Assembly: GCF_030149515.1 (NCBI RefSeq)
Contig: NZ_JASBRI010000006.1
Coordinates: forward strand, 1-64,000
DNA from: Maricaulis sp.
Lineage (GTDB): Bacteria; Pseudomonadota; Alphaproteobacteria; Caulobacterales; Maricaulaceae
Direction of reading: 5' to 3'
Length of the DNA stretch: 64,000 bases
Below are positions 45,250-53,857 of the stretch, one piece after another. The translations under genes and the position numbers were made by a program. Positions within the stretch are counted from its first letter, which is position 1. Each line of letters starts with the position of its first letter. The notes below the pieces were generated by a model. That model made no database searches, was not told where the DNA came from, and saw only the letters and a program-made list of their open reading frames with translations.

Positions 45250-46608
45250 TTATTGGCTAATGCCGCCGTGGCTCTCCTTTACGTCAACCAAATTCAGGTG
45301 CCGCGGTTCGCGTACTGCCCACACTAGAACAGCCAAAGCGATAGCCAGGCTCGCGATCGCCAGGGAGAAAACCGGAATCAACCCGAAGGCCATGGCAACC
45401 AGCCCTCCGAGCAGGGGTCCCAGGGTCGCGACCGTGGTCTCGGCTGTCGTCGACAGGGCCAGGCGCATGGGAATGTCGTCGCGATGGCCAAATTCGAGGA
45501 CCAGAGTTGTCACGCTCATCATATTGCCCGACATCGCCGCGCCGAGCCCGAAGAAGGCCAGCAGGAAATGCCAGGGCGCTATGGCAAAGATCATGGCCAC
45601 AAGGGAAATCAGCCAGACAGCCACCGTGCCGATGAAGGTGAAGCGGAAGCCATACCGGTCGCCCAGTGTGCCCCAGATCAGATTGGTCACGGTATCGGCC
45701 CCCAGGAAGGCTAGCGAAAACAATCCGATGACGGCACCGTCGACTTCCATCTGCCGGCCCGCGTGAATGATGCAGAACGGCACGGCGATCCGCCCCATGG
45801 TCGCAAAAACCAGGGCGATCAGGAAATTCCGGTAGTCGCGATCGGCCAGCAGGATGGGGAATTCCCGAATCCGGTCCAGCACGGGCATCTGCGCTTTCAC
45901 CGTCGGGGATCCGGGCTCGCGCATGACAAGGTAGAGCGCCAGCAGGCCCGCACTGGTCAGCAGGAAGGCGACCATGAAGGTTGTCGCATAGCCGTTGCCA
46001 AAGACATTCGGGTCGATGAGATAAACCCCGGCCCACCAGGACAGCCCGGCCGCGATCGCGCCGCCGGCCAGGTTTCGCCAGGCCTGCAGACGCCCGCGCA
46101 GACGGGTCGGGATTACCTTGGCCAGAACAACCTGGAAAGCGACCCGTTGGGAGCCCAGGAAGAAGCCGAAGAGGAACAGGAAGACGAAGGTCGCCAGCAA
46201 GAGGAGCGACCCGGTCAGGAACCAGCCGGCCAGGGCCAGCCCCAGCAATTGCAGCCGCATCAGAACGCCGATGGTCATCGCCGCGGGCATGACGTGACGG
46301 CGGTGCTCGATGGAGGCCGCTCCCATGATCGGCGAAGCGATAGCCCCGGCCTGGATCAGCGACTGACCGAGCCCGACCATGAAGGGCGAGCCGGTGAGCA
46401 TATGGAGATAGGCCGGCACGAAGGTCGGTGCGAAGATCAGGCGAAACCCCGTCATGCCCAGCATGCCGTGGGTGAAATGGGCGAGGTAGTTACGCTTCAG
46501 ATTGCCTTCGACAAAGCGGTCATAGGCCCGCTCCCGGCCCGCGCCGCCATCCGCGCGAACGCGGTTGGCGGACGGGGCGGGAACGGAACGGTCCGCGTCG
46601 CCGCTCAA
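45250..46608 (-). CDS. MFS transporter
   Basis: A 452-residue major-facilitator carrier with about twelve hydrophobic helices; a polar N-terminal stretch precedes FVEGNLKRNYLAHFTHGMLGM. The chain has the typical inter-helix basic motif (RRHVMPA; PTRLRGRLQAW). The start is a TTG at 46608 that overlaps the acyl-CoA dehydrogenase stop by 4 bp (TTGA), preceded by GCGGGG; no ATG or GTG occurs before the first helix. The frame is open another 56 codons upstream inside the acyl-CoA dehydrogenase gene. It closes a minus-strand operon of six genes and probably imports the pathway substrate. Confidence 0.82.
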   Translation of the reverse strand: MSGDADRSVPAPSANRVRADGGAGRERAYDRFVEGNLKRNYLAHFTHGMLGMTGFRLIFAPTFVPAYLHMLTGSPFMVGLGQSLIQAGAIASPIMGAASIEHRRHVMPAAMTIGVLMRLQLLGLALAGWFLTGSLLLLATFVFLFLFGFFLGSQRVAFQVVLAKVIPTRLRGRLQAWRNLAGGAIAAGLSWWAGVYLIDPNVFGNGYATTFMVAFLLTSAGLLALYLVMREPGSPTVKAQMPVLDRIREFPILLADRDYRNFLIALVFATMGRIAVPFCIIHAGRQMEVDGAVIGLFSLAFLGADTVTNLIWGTLGDRYGFRFTFIGTVAVWLISLVAMIFAIAPWHFLLAFFGLGAAMSGNMMSVTTLVLEFGHRDDIPMRLALSTTAETTVATLGPLLGGLVAMAFGLIPVFSLAIASLAIALAVLVWAVREPRHLNLVDVKESHGGISQ

Positions 46609-47720
46609 TACCCCGCCAGGCGCGCAAAGCGCTCCCGGTGGAAGGCGGCATTGCCCCAGGCGTTTTCCAGGATGCGGGCCCGCTTGATGTAGAAGCCGGC
46701 ATGGTGCTCGTCGGTCATGCCGATCCCGCCATGCAGCTGGATCATTTCCCGCGAGACCAGATGCAGTGTCTCGCACGCCGTTGCCTTGGCCAGGGATACC
46801 TTCTCGGCAATATCGTCGCGCCCGGCATCGATGGCTTCCAGCGCCCCCTCGACGACGGAGCGCATCAGCTCGATCTGGGTAAACTGGTTGGCCATGCGGT
46901 GCTGCAAGGCCTGGAAGCGCGAAAGGATCTCGCCGAACTGTTCGCGGGTCTTCAGATAGTCCAGCGTGTCCTCGAACGCTTGGACCGCCAGGCCCAGCAT
47001 TTCCGCGGCCACACCGGCCCGGGCCCGGTCAAGCACCTGGTCGAGCAGGCCTGCGCCATTCTCGGGCCCGATCAGGGCATCGGCGCCAAGCACCACCTTG
47101 TCAAAGACGATTTCCGCATGGCTGCGCGCATCCACCATATTGCGCGAGACGCGAGAGACGCCCTGCGCATCACCGGGCACAAGGAAGAGCCCGATACCCT
47201 GTCCGGTTTGCGCGGCCACCACGAACAGGTGCGCTGCATCGCCTTCGGCCACGAAGACCTTCGTGCCGGACAGCGTCCAGCCATCGCCGGACTTGTACGC
47301 CGTCGCCGCGATGGCCCGGGGGTCGTGACGCGCACCCTCATCCACCGCGAGTGCCGCGATCGCTTCGCCGGAGGCGATTCTCGGCAGCCAGGCCTGTTTC
47401 TGCGCCTCGTCGCCACCGAGGATCAACGCGCTGGCGGCGGCCAGCGTCGTTGTCCCCAGCGGGCTGGCAGTCAGGGTGCGGCCGGTTTCCTCCAGCACGA
47501 GACCGAGGCTGAGATAGCCAAAATCCGAGCCGCCATAGTTTTCCGGAATAATCACACCGGTCCAGCCCATCTCGGCCTGGGCCGCGAAGGCCCCGGGATC
47601 AAATCCGATCGCCGCGCCGGCATCGCGCACCTTCCGGAAGGCGGTGACGGGGGATTGCGTCCTGGCCCAGTCGCGCGCCATGTCGCGCAGCATGGTCTGT
47701 TCTTCATTAAGGACGGCCAT
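46605..47720 (-). CDS. Acyl-CoA dehydrogenase (371 aa)
   Basis: A flavoprotein that introduces a 2,3-double bond into an acyl-CoA. 371 residues, in the size range of the shorter ACAD branch. It has an FAD/substrate region (GWTGVIIPENYGGSDFGYLSLGLVLEE) and a C-terminal helical domain with EMIQLHGGIGMTDEHHAGFYIKRA. It lies 17 bp after the larger acyl-CoA dehydrogenase gene (47738-48946); paired ACADs of this kind, one large and one small, often form a heteromeric complex on steroid or branched substrates. Catalytic base is not obvious by eye in this copy. ATG 47720 is used; the open frame extends 37 codons upstream into the neighbouring gene. Confidence 0.88.
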   Translation of the reverse strand: MAVLNEEQTMLRDMARDWARTQSPVTAFRKVRDAGAAIGFDPGAFAAQAEMGWTGVIIPENYGGSDFGYLSLGLVLEETGRTLTASPLGTTTLAAASALILGGDEAQKQAWLPRIASGEAIAALAVDEGARHDPRAIAATAYKSGDGWTLSGTKVFVAEGDAAHLFVVAAQTGQGIGLFLVPGDAQGVSRVSRNMVDARSHAEIVFDKVVLGADALIGPENGAGLLDQVLDRARAGVAAEMLGLAVQAFEDTLDYLKTREQFGEILSRFQALQHRMANQFTQIELMRSVVEGALEAIDAGRDDIAEKVSLAKATACETLHLVSREMIQLHGGIGMTDEHHAGFYIKRARILENAWGNAAFHRERFARLAGY

Positions 47721-47737
47721 ATCGTGTCTCCCCTGCC

Positions 47738-48946
47738 CTATTGATGGTCCAGCATCCCGAGGATGCGCTTGGCGATGACATTGTTCTGGATCTCGGTCGT
47801 GCCGCCATAGATCGACACCGCCTTGCCCCAAAGCCAGCCGCGCGTCGCGCCAAGCTCCTCCTGGGAAAATCCGTCGCCGGACCAGCCCAGCCCATTCATG
47901 CCCATGATTTCCAGGGTCAGCTCGGCGCGTTCCTGGGTGATACGGGCGCCGACATTCTTCAGGATGGAAGAGGCGAGCGAGATATTTCCGCCTTTCGACT
48001 CCAGCATCACCCGGCGAGCCGTGGCCTGGAAGGCCCGGGCCGCCATCTCGTGACGCACGATGCGCATGCGCAGATCGGTATCGGCAATGCAGCCCTCATC
48101 ATCCGTACCGACATAGCGCTTGGCCATGTCCGAGAGCGACGGCCCGTGCTGCCGGCTCATGCGGCCGCCGCCGGACAGATTGGTCCGCTCGTGCTGCAGG
48201 AGGCGCTTCCCGATTGTCCAGCCCTGGCCTGGCTCGCCGACCAGGTTTTCCTTGGGCACTTTCACATCGGTGAAGAAAGTCTCGCAGAAGGGCGAGGTAC
48301 CCGAGATCATGCGGATCGGCTTCACCTCCACGCCCGGCGTCTTCATGTCCAGCAGGATGAAGGAGATGCCTTCGTGTTTCCTCGTCGTGTCAGTACGCAC
48401 GAGGGCGAAACACCAGTCGGCCCACTGGCCGCCCGACGTCCAGGTCTTCTGGCCGTTGACCAGCCAGTGATCGCCCTTGTCCTCGCATTTGGTCTTCAAA
48501 CTGGCGAGATCGGATCCCGCGCCCGGCTCGGAATAGCCCTGGCACCATCGGATCTCGCCGCGGCAGATCGGCGGGATATGGATCTTCTTCTGCTCTTCCG
48601 AAGCAAATTCCAGCAAGGTCGGCCCGAGCATCATCACGCCCATGCCGCCGATCGGATTCCAGGCGCCGATCTTGCCCATCTCTTCCTGCAGCACCCGCGC
48701 TTCGCGATAGGAGAGCCCGCCGCCGCCATAGGCCTTCGGCCAGGTCGGCGTGCCCCATCCCTTTTCGCCCATCGCCTTTTTCCAGGCGACGGCCTCGGGG
48801 TCGCTGTCGCCTCCGCCTTCCACGGTGGCAAGCAGGTTCTCCTTGCCCACCAGGGATTTGGGGAAGTTTTCGGCGAGCCAGCCGGCCGCTTCCGTGCGGA
48901 AGTCTTCGAGAGCATCGGCAGGATTGGTCATTTCGGCAGTGGCCAT
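47738..48946 (-). CDS. Acyl-CoA dehydrogenase (402 aa)
   Basis: A 402-residue FAD-dependent acyl-CoA dehydrogenase. The substrate/FAD segments GYSEPGAGSDLASLKTKCE and WVNGQKTWTSGGQWADW are visible, followed by the C-terminal domain with YGGTTEIQNNVIAKRILG, the signature at which the catalytic Glu region ends. It pairs with the 371-residue protein 17 bp downstream. ATG 48946 has GGAG 7 bp upstream; the DUF35 gene ends 2 bp before it. Likely acts on the CoA ester made by the upstream thiolase/DUF35 step or by the ligase. Confidence 0.9.
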   Translation of the reverse strand: MATAEMTNPADALEDFRTEAAGWLAENFPKSLVGKENLLATVEGGGDSDPEAVAWKKAMGEKGWGTPTWPKAYGGGGLSYREARVLQEEMGKIGAWNPIGGMGVMMLGPTLLEFASEEQKKIHIPPICRGEIRWCQGYSEPGAGSDLASLKTKCEDKGDHWLVNGQKTWTSGGQWADWCFALVRTDTTRKHEGISFILLDMKTPGVEVKPIRMISGTSPFCETFFTDVKVPKENLVGEPGQGWTIGKRLLQHERTNLSGGGRMSRQHGPSLSDMAKRYVGTDDEGCIADTDLRMRIVRHEMAARAFQATARRVMLESKGGNISLASSILKNVGARITQERAELTLEIMGMNGLGWSGDGFSQEELGATRGWLWGKAVSIYGGTTEIQNNVIAKRILGMLDHQ

Positions 48947-48948
48947 GA

Positions 48949-49347
48949 TCAGTCTCCACTCGGTGTGAACATGGGAACGGGCGGCGCGCCGTCTTCGGTC
49001 GGCTTGAAGACGACGCGCACTTTCTGGCCGACGGCCAGCGTATCGGGATCGCAGTCGACGATATTGGTCAGAATTGCGGGCCCCTCGGCGAGGGTCACAT
49101 AGGCCACGGCAAAGGGCGCGCCCTCGCCACGGCGCATCACCGAGACAGAATGGATCTCGCCCTCGCCCCGGGTCTCCACCCAGCCCGTATCGGGCGATCC
49201 GCAATGCGGACAGTGCGCGCGGGGGTAATAATGCGGTCTGGAACACGCGCCGCACGACTTGATCTTGAGCACGCCGTTCGACGCGCCGTCCCAGAAGGCT
49301 TGCGTTTCGGGATTGGGCCGGGGTGCGGTGAGTGTGCGCTCGCTCAT
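48949..49347 (-). CDS. DUF35 zinc-ribbon/OB-fold acyl-CoA-binding protein
   Basis: A 132-residue two-domain protein: an N-terminal zinc ribbon with SCGACSRPHYYPRAHCPHCGS (Cys-x2-Cys ... Cys-x2-Cys, about 31-50) and a C-terminal OB fold (DCDPDTLAVGQKVRVVFKPTEDG). Members bind CoA and act as partners of thiolase-like proteins: in steroid side-chain degradation DUF35/OB subunits form the retro-aldolase with Ltp2, or the hydratase with ChsH. Its stop precedes the large ACAD by 2 bp, and its start overlaps the thiolase-like stop by 4 bp. The pairing strongly suggests a complex with the 385-residue protein. Confidence 0.9.
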   Translation of the reverse strand: MSERTLTAPRPNPETQAFWDGASNGVLKIKSCGACSRPHYYPRAHCPHCGSPDTGWVETRGEGEIHSVSVMRRGEGAPFAVAYVTLAEGPAILTNIVDCDPDTLAVGQKVRVVFKPTEDGAPPVPMFTPSGD

Positions 49348-50501
49348 GATTGCCGCTCCAGGATGACAGTGGCCGCGCCATGCCGGGCGCCGAGGGAACC
49401 GCCGATGCCGGTGGCGACGGCGAGATCGCAATTGGGCACCTGCACCGCCGGGTGGGCTTCTCCGCGCAATTGCCGCACAGCCTCGATCACCTTGGTGATG
49501 CCGCCGCGGAACATGGGATGATTGGAACACAGCCCGCCGCCATCGGTGTTGAAGGGCAATTTGCCGGTACCGGAGATCAGGTTTCCGTCGGCGACGAATT
49601 TGCCGCCCCCGCCCTTGGCGCAGAAACCGAGATCCTCCAGCTGGATCAGCACGGTGATGGTGAAGCTGTCATAGACGGAGGCGTATTTGATATCGGCGGG
49701 CCTCACGCCGGCCTCGGCAAAGGCCGCCGGACCGGACCGCGCCGCGGCGGACACCGTCAGGTCGAGCCCCAGCCCGCCGGACGGTCCTTTTGTCGCCTCG
49801 CCGGCGCCGCGCAGGGCGACGAGCGGACGGCTCAGCGACTTCGCGATCTCCGGCGCCACCACGACCAGCGCCCCGCCGCCATCGGTCGTCACGCAGCAAT
49901 CGAGCCGGTGCAGCGGATCGGCGATCATCGGGCTTTCCAGCACCTCTTCCACCGTGACCACTTTGGGCAGCATGGCGTTTTCATTGTGCTGGGCATGATG
50001 GGAGGCCGCGACCTTGATCCAGGCCAGCTGGTCCGACGTCGTGCCGAATTCATGCATATGCCGCACCGCGCACATGCCGTAGGAGGTGTGATTGGTCAGC
50101 CCCACCCATTGTTCGAAATCCTGTTCCGGTGCGCCGGGGCGGAACCGCATGACGCTTTCCGAGCGCGGGCGGCCGGCCAAGGTGATCAGCGCCACCTTGC
50201 ACTTGCCCGCGGCGATCGCCTGGGCCGCATGGGCGACATGGGCGATATAGGTACACCCGCCCATCTCGGTGGAATCCGCGTGGCGGACATCGAGACCGAG
50301 ATAGTCGATCATCGAGATCGGCCCGAAGCCCGGCGCGTCGGTGGCGCAGAAATACCCGTCCACGTCCTGCAGCGACAGGCCGGCATCGGCCAGTGCCCCG
50401 GCGGCACACTCGGCGTGCAGTTGCGGCGTGGAGATATCCGGTGCGAGACGGGTGGGGTGTTCGAACGCGCCGGCGATATAGGCGGCGTTACGCAGCGACA
50501 T
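49344..50501 (-). CDS. Thiolase-like (SCP-x/Ltp2-type) protein
   Basis: A 385-residue thiolase-fold protein of the lipid-transfer branch. The usual active-site Cys motif is replaced: the segment reads STEMGGCTYIAHVAHAAQA, and the C-terminal CxGGG is replaced by ATGIGGSLGARHG, while NTDGGGLCSNHP keeps a His where thiolases have GHP. These changes resemble retro-aldolases (Ltp2) and other non-decarboxylating members, not acetyl-CoA acyltransferases. With DUF35 encoded 4 bp downstream, it is likely the catalytic half of a carbon-carbon lyase acting on a beta-hydroxyacyl-CoA. Known activity is not demonstrated. ATG 50501. Confidence 0.85.
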   Translation of the reverse strand: MSLRNAAYIAGAFEHPTRLAPDISTPQLHAECAAGALADAGLSLQDVDGYFCATDAPGFGPISMIDYLGLDVRHADSTEMGGCTYIAHVAHAAQAIAAGKCKVALITLAGRPRSESVMRFRPGAPEQDFEQWVGLTNHTSYGMCAVRHMHEFGTTSDQLAWIKVAASHHAQHNENAMLPKVVTVEEVLESPMIADPLHRLDCCVTTDGGGALVVVAPEIAKSLSRPLVALRGAGEATKGPSGGLGLDLTVSAAARSGPAAFAEAGVRPADIKYASVYDSFTITVLIQLEDLGFCAKGGGGKFVADGNLISGTGKLPFNTDGGGLCSNHPMFRGGITKVIEAVRQLRGEAHPAVQVPNCDLAVATGIGGSLGARHGAATVILERQS

Positions 50502-50528
50502 GGCGACTCCCTGGTATGCAAACGGCGG

Positions 50529-52049
50529 TCATGACGGCGCTCCGGGCTGTTCGCCGGGACGCGCGGGGGCATCCACGCTCTCCTGGGCCGTCGCGCCGAT
50601 AATGGCACCGGATTCGCGCGCCCGGATCGAGGCCAGGTTGGCCTCGTGGCTCTTGCGGTCGATGCGGTAGAAATAAAGGAAGCAGGCGCCGCCGAGATAC
50701 ATGACGATGATCGCCGGGATGTAGGCATGGACCAGATTGGTCACGATCTGCGGATCGACCCCGGCCGTGCGCGCACCTTCCGGCATGCCGACCGCCGTCA
50801 GGAGAAGACCGGCGACGAAGACGCCCAGGCCTGAGGAGCATTTCTGCATGAAGGAGTTGGCCGCGTAGAACAGGCCCTCGGCTCGACGTCCGGTGCGCAG
50901 GGAACTGTCGTCTATGACATCGCCGATCATGGCGTGGACTAGGATGGCGGACGAGATCCCGCACATGGCGTAGATCGACAACAGCACGAACAGGGCCGGC
51001 AACAACCAGGGGCTGCCATTGGGAATGAAACTGCCCAACAGCCGCAGGACATAGGGCGCGATAGCAAAGAGGATCGCCGTGACCGCCAGGACGAAGGCGG
51101 CATTGCGCTTGCCCAGGAATTTCGACACCCGCGGCGCCACCATGAGGGCCAGCGTGGCCGCCAGCGCCGCGTCGAGCGCCAGGATGGAGAGCTGGCGGCT
51201 GTCGAGCTCCCAGAAGAGAGAGCCGAAATACAGGGTCAGAGCCGAACTCATGCCGATGGCGGTGTATTTCAGGACGCCGAAGGAGAGGATCGCCAGGAAG
51301 CCGCGATGGGAGAAGGTCTTCCCCATCAGCATCAACGTCTGCAGCGGATTGCGCGCTTCGGGCGCGGGCAGCTGCCGCAGATATTTGATCCGGTGATGCG
51401 TCCCGACCGTCGATACCAGGACGGAGGAGATCATGATGATCGCTCCGATAATCCCGAAGGCCATGTAGCCGTCCGGATTGGTCACGCCGTGCGGGTGGGC
51501 CTCGGTCGGCGGCAGGAGATAACGAAGTGCAATGAAATAAAGCCCGATCCCGCCGATATAGCCGAAGAAATAGCGATAGCTGGCGATGGCTGTGCGCTCG
51601 TCGTAATCGGTAGCCAGTTCCGGCGCCAGTGCCGAGCTTGGGATTTCATAGAGCGTTATGAAGGTGCGCACGGCCGATGCAAGCAGGACGAGGTAGATGA
51701 ACAGTCCTGCACCTTCCAGGCCCGGCGGAGGAAACCACAGGAAAAGGAAGGAGGCCGAAGCCGGGATCGCCGACAGATACATCAGCGGATGGCGGCGGCC
51801 CCATTTCGTTCGCAGGCTATCGGAGATCTGGCCGACGACCGGATCGGAGATCGCGTCGATGACGAGCGCCACCATGATGGCGGCCGAGACCAGCGCCGCC
51901 GGCGCGCCAATCACATAGTTATAGTACCACAGGAGAAAGACCCGGAAGGCCACGTCCTTGATGCCGTAGGCCATGGAGCCCAGGCCGTAGAAGAACTTGG
52001 TCCGGCGTTTCAGCGGCGGCGGAGCCGTCGGCGATACTGTGTCTGTCAT
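50529..52049 (-). CDS. MFS transporter of the GPH (glycoside-pentoside-hexuronide) type
   Basis: A 506-residue membrane carrier with about twelve helices, of the MelB-like GPH branch of the MFS. The characteristic motif DAISDPVVGQISDSLRTKWGRRHPLMYLSAIPAS is between helices 2 and 3, and a charged C-terminal tail ends the chain. This branch takes up sugars, sugar acids and related compounds with Na+ or H+, but members also occur in degradation clusters of other compounds; the substrate is unknown. Start ATG 52049 with GGAGG. First gene of the six-gene minus-strand operon that ends with a second MFS gene at 45250. Confidence 0.88.
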   Translation of the reverse strand: MTDTVSPTAPPPLKRRTKFFYGLGSMAYGIKDVAFRVFLLWYYNYVIGAPAALVSAAIMVALVIDAISDPVVGQISDSLRTKWGRRHPLMYLSAIPASASFLFLWFPPPGLEGAGLFIYLVLLASAVRTFITLYEIPSSALAPELATDYDERTAIASYRYFFGYIGGIGLYFIALRYLLPPTEAHPHGVTNPDGYMAFGIIGAIIMISSVLVSTVGTHHRIKYLRQLPAPEARNPLQTLMLMGKTFSHRGFLAILSFGVLKYTAIGMSSALTLYFGSLFWELDSRQLSILALDAALAATLALMVAPRVSKFLGKRNAAFVLAVTAILFAIAPYVLRLLGSFIPNGSPWLLPALFVLLSIYAMCGISSAILVHAMIGDVIDDSSLRTGRRAEGLFYAANSFMQKCSSGLGVFVAGLLLTAVGMPEGARTAGVDPQIVTNLVHAYIPAIIVMYLGGACFLYFYRIDRKSHEANLASIRARESGAIIGATAQESVDAPARPGEQPGAPS

Positions 52050-52185
52050 GCGTCCTCCACAGACGATGTGTGGCGGACATGCGCGAACGGCCCCGGCATC
52101 GGCGCAGCCCTCCTCCCCATGTTCCGTGCGCCGTTTTCGGCGTCACGCGCGACGGACCGGCCCAGCGTCCGGCCCGGTATTGTGC

Positions 52186-53496
52186 CTACGCCCCGAGCGT
52201 CTCCTCGAGATCGCGGACCGTGTCGGCGATATCGCCATATTTCTCCAGCGCGGCCTCCTTGAGCTGCGGCATGGCGTAGTCAGGGAAATCCGGGTCGGCG
52301 ACGTTGCGGTAGTTGCGAAGGTGCTGGCGCGCCACGGTGACCTTGTGCACCTCGGTCGGACCGTCGGCGATACCCATCACATAGGATCCGATCACCTGGG
52401 CCGCGAAAGGCATGTCCGGCGATACGCCCAGCGAGCCGTGCAGGTGCAGGGCGCGGCCGGCAATGTCGCGATAGACCTTGGGCATCAGCGCCTTGATGGC
52501 CGCGATATCCTTTCGCACCTTCTTGTAGTCCCGGTACTTGTCGATCATCCACGCCGTTTTCAGGACGAAGAGCCGGAACTGTTCCAGCTCGATATAACTG
52601 TCGGCGATCTGCATCTGCACCGCCTGCTTGTCGGCGATCGCCCCGTCGCGTGTGCGCCGGCTCACGGCACGGCGGCACATGAGATCGAGCGCCCGCCTGC
52701 ACGCCCCGACCGTACGCATGGCGTGGTGGATACGGCCGCCGCCCAGGCGTGTCTGAGATATCACGAAGGCACCGCCGCGTTCGCCGAGAAGATGATCCTT
52801 GGGCACGCGCACATCGGTATAGCGCACATGGCCTTCGGAACCGTCCTGCTGGCCGTAGACAGCGACATTGCGCACGATCTCCACACCCCTCGTCCCGGTC
52901 GGCACGATGAACATGGACATGCGGCGATAAGGTTCTGCGTCGGGATCGGTGACCGCCATGACGATCAGGAATTCCGACCATTTGGCGTTGGTGGAGAACC
53001 ATTTCTCGCCATTGATCACCCATTCATCACCATCCTCGACAGCGGAACATGTGAAGAGGAGCGGATCGGAGCCGCCCTGGGGCTCGGTCATCGAGAAGGC
53101 CGAGACGATCTCGTTATTCAGGAGCGGTTTGAGATATTTCCGCTTTTGCGCCCCGGTTCCGAAATGGGCGATGATCTCGGCATTGCCGGTATCCGGCGCC
53201 TGGCAGCCGAACACGGTCGGGGCGAACGGGGAACGGCCGAGAATCTCGTTCATCAGACCCAGCCTGACCTGTCCATAGCCCTTCCCGCCCAGTTCGGGGC
53301 CAAGATGGCAGGCCCACAGCCCGCGCTCCTTCACTTGCGCCTGGAGCGGGCGGATCAGCGCATTGCGTTTGGGATTTTTTACGTCGGCCGGATGGAAGCC
53401 GAGATGCGCCAGAGGCTCGACCTTGTCTTTGACGAAGCCGTCCATCCAGTCCAGCTTTTCCTGAAATTCCGGATCGGTTTCGAAATCCCAAGCCAT
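52186..53496 (-). CDS. Acyl-CoA dehydrogenase (436 aa)
   Basis: A 436-residue FAD-dependent acyl-CoA dehydrogenase. FSMTEPQGGSDPLLFTCSA and EWVINGEKWFSTNAKWSEF match the FAD-binding region, and HLHGSLGVSPDMPFAAQVIGSYVMGIADGPTEVHKVTVARQHLR closes the C-terminal domain. It sits 136 bp upstream of the GPH-type MFS gene on the same strand and may head a longer transcript. Start ATG 53496 follows AAGG by 8 bp. A palindrome upstream (53520-53536) overlaps a likely promoter. Third member of the family in this cluster, suggesting different chain lengths or ring substrates. Confidence 0.9.
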   Translation of the reverse strand: MAWDFETDPEFQEKLDWMDGFVKDKVEPLAHLGFHPADVKNPKRNALIRPLQAQVKERGLWACHLGPELGGKGYGQVRLGLMNEILGRSPFAPTVFGCQAPDTGNAEIIAHFGTGAQKRKYLKPLLNNEIVSAFSMTEPQGGSDPLLFTCSAVEDGDEWVINGEKWFSTNAKWSEFLIVMAVTDPDAEPYRRMSMFIVPTGTRGVEIVRNVAVYGQQDGSEGHVRYTDVRVPKDHLLGERGGAFVISQTRLGGGRIHHAMRTVGACRRALDLMCRRAVSRRTRDGAIADKQAVQMQIADSYIELEQFRLFVLKTAWMIDKYRDYKKVRKDIAAIKALMPKVYRDIAGRALHLHGSLGVSPDMPFAAQVIGSYVMGIADGPTEVHKVTVARQHLRNYRNVADPDFPDYAMPQLKEAALEKYGDIADTVRDLEETLGA

Positions 53497-53857
53497 GAGG
53501 GCGCCTTGATTGCTATTTTTCGTATCTTGGGTACGAGCATACCTGTTTTTTGAAAACCGGCAAGGGCACGGACAAAAACGGTTTTCGCATGACAGAGATA
53601 CGTGTTTCGCTGCCGAGGTGCGCAAATTTGAAGAAGCGGTCCGGTTTTCGCTTGCCTGTGCACTGCTGGGCCGACTAAAACCTTGTCTCCACTCCAGCGA
53701 CAGACGGCCGGACGCAGCGCCATGACAAAAACAACGCACGATCGCCGCGCCGGCCAATCCCGGTCTTCGAAGATGGAACACCCGCTGCCGCTCCGGCGCA
53801 GGTCGACGCCGGATACTTCATCGCCCAACCGCTCAGCCAAAGAACGAGAGAACTCCC
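53497..53857. promoter_or_regulatory. 361-bp divergent promoter region with two inverted repeats
   Basis: No gene. It holds the palindrome at 53520-53536 and arms GAAAACCG (53552-53559) / CGGTTTTC (53579-53586), with a third CGGTTTTC at 53642-53649. The promoter for the acyl-CoA dehydrogenase (minus strand) lies at the left end and that for the thiolase at 53858 (plus strand) must lie to the right; I could not assign its boxes. Confidence 0.5.
53520..53536. promoter_or_regulatory. Palindrome TCGTATCTTGGGTACGA, putative operator
   Basis: Imperfect inverted repeat TCGTA-tC-TTG-Gg-TACGA, immediately downstream of a TATGCT box on the minus strand, hence at the probable start of transcription of the acyl-CoA dehydrogenase. 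That is a repressor position. The cognate regulator is not identifiable. Confidence 0.45.
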
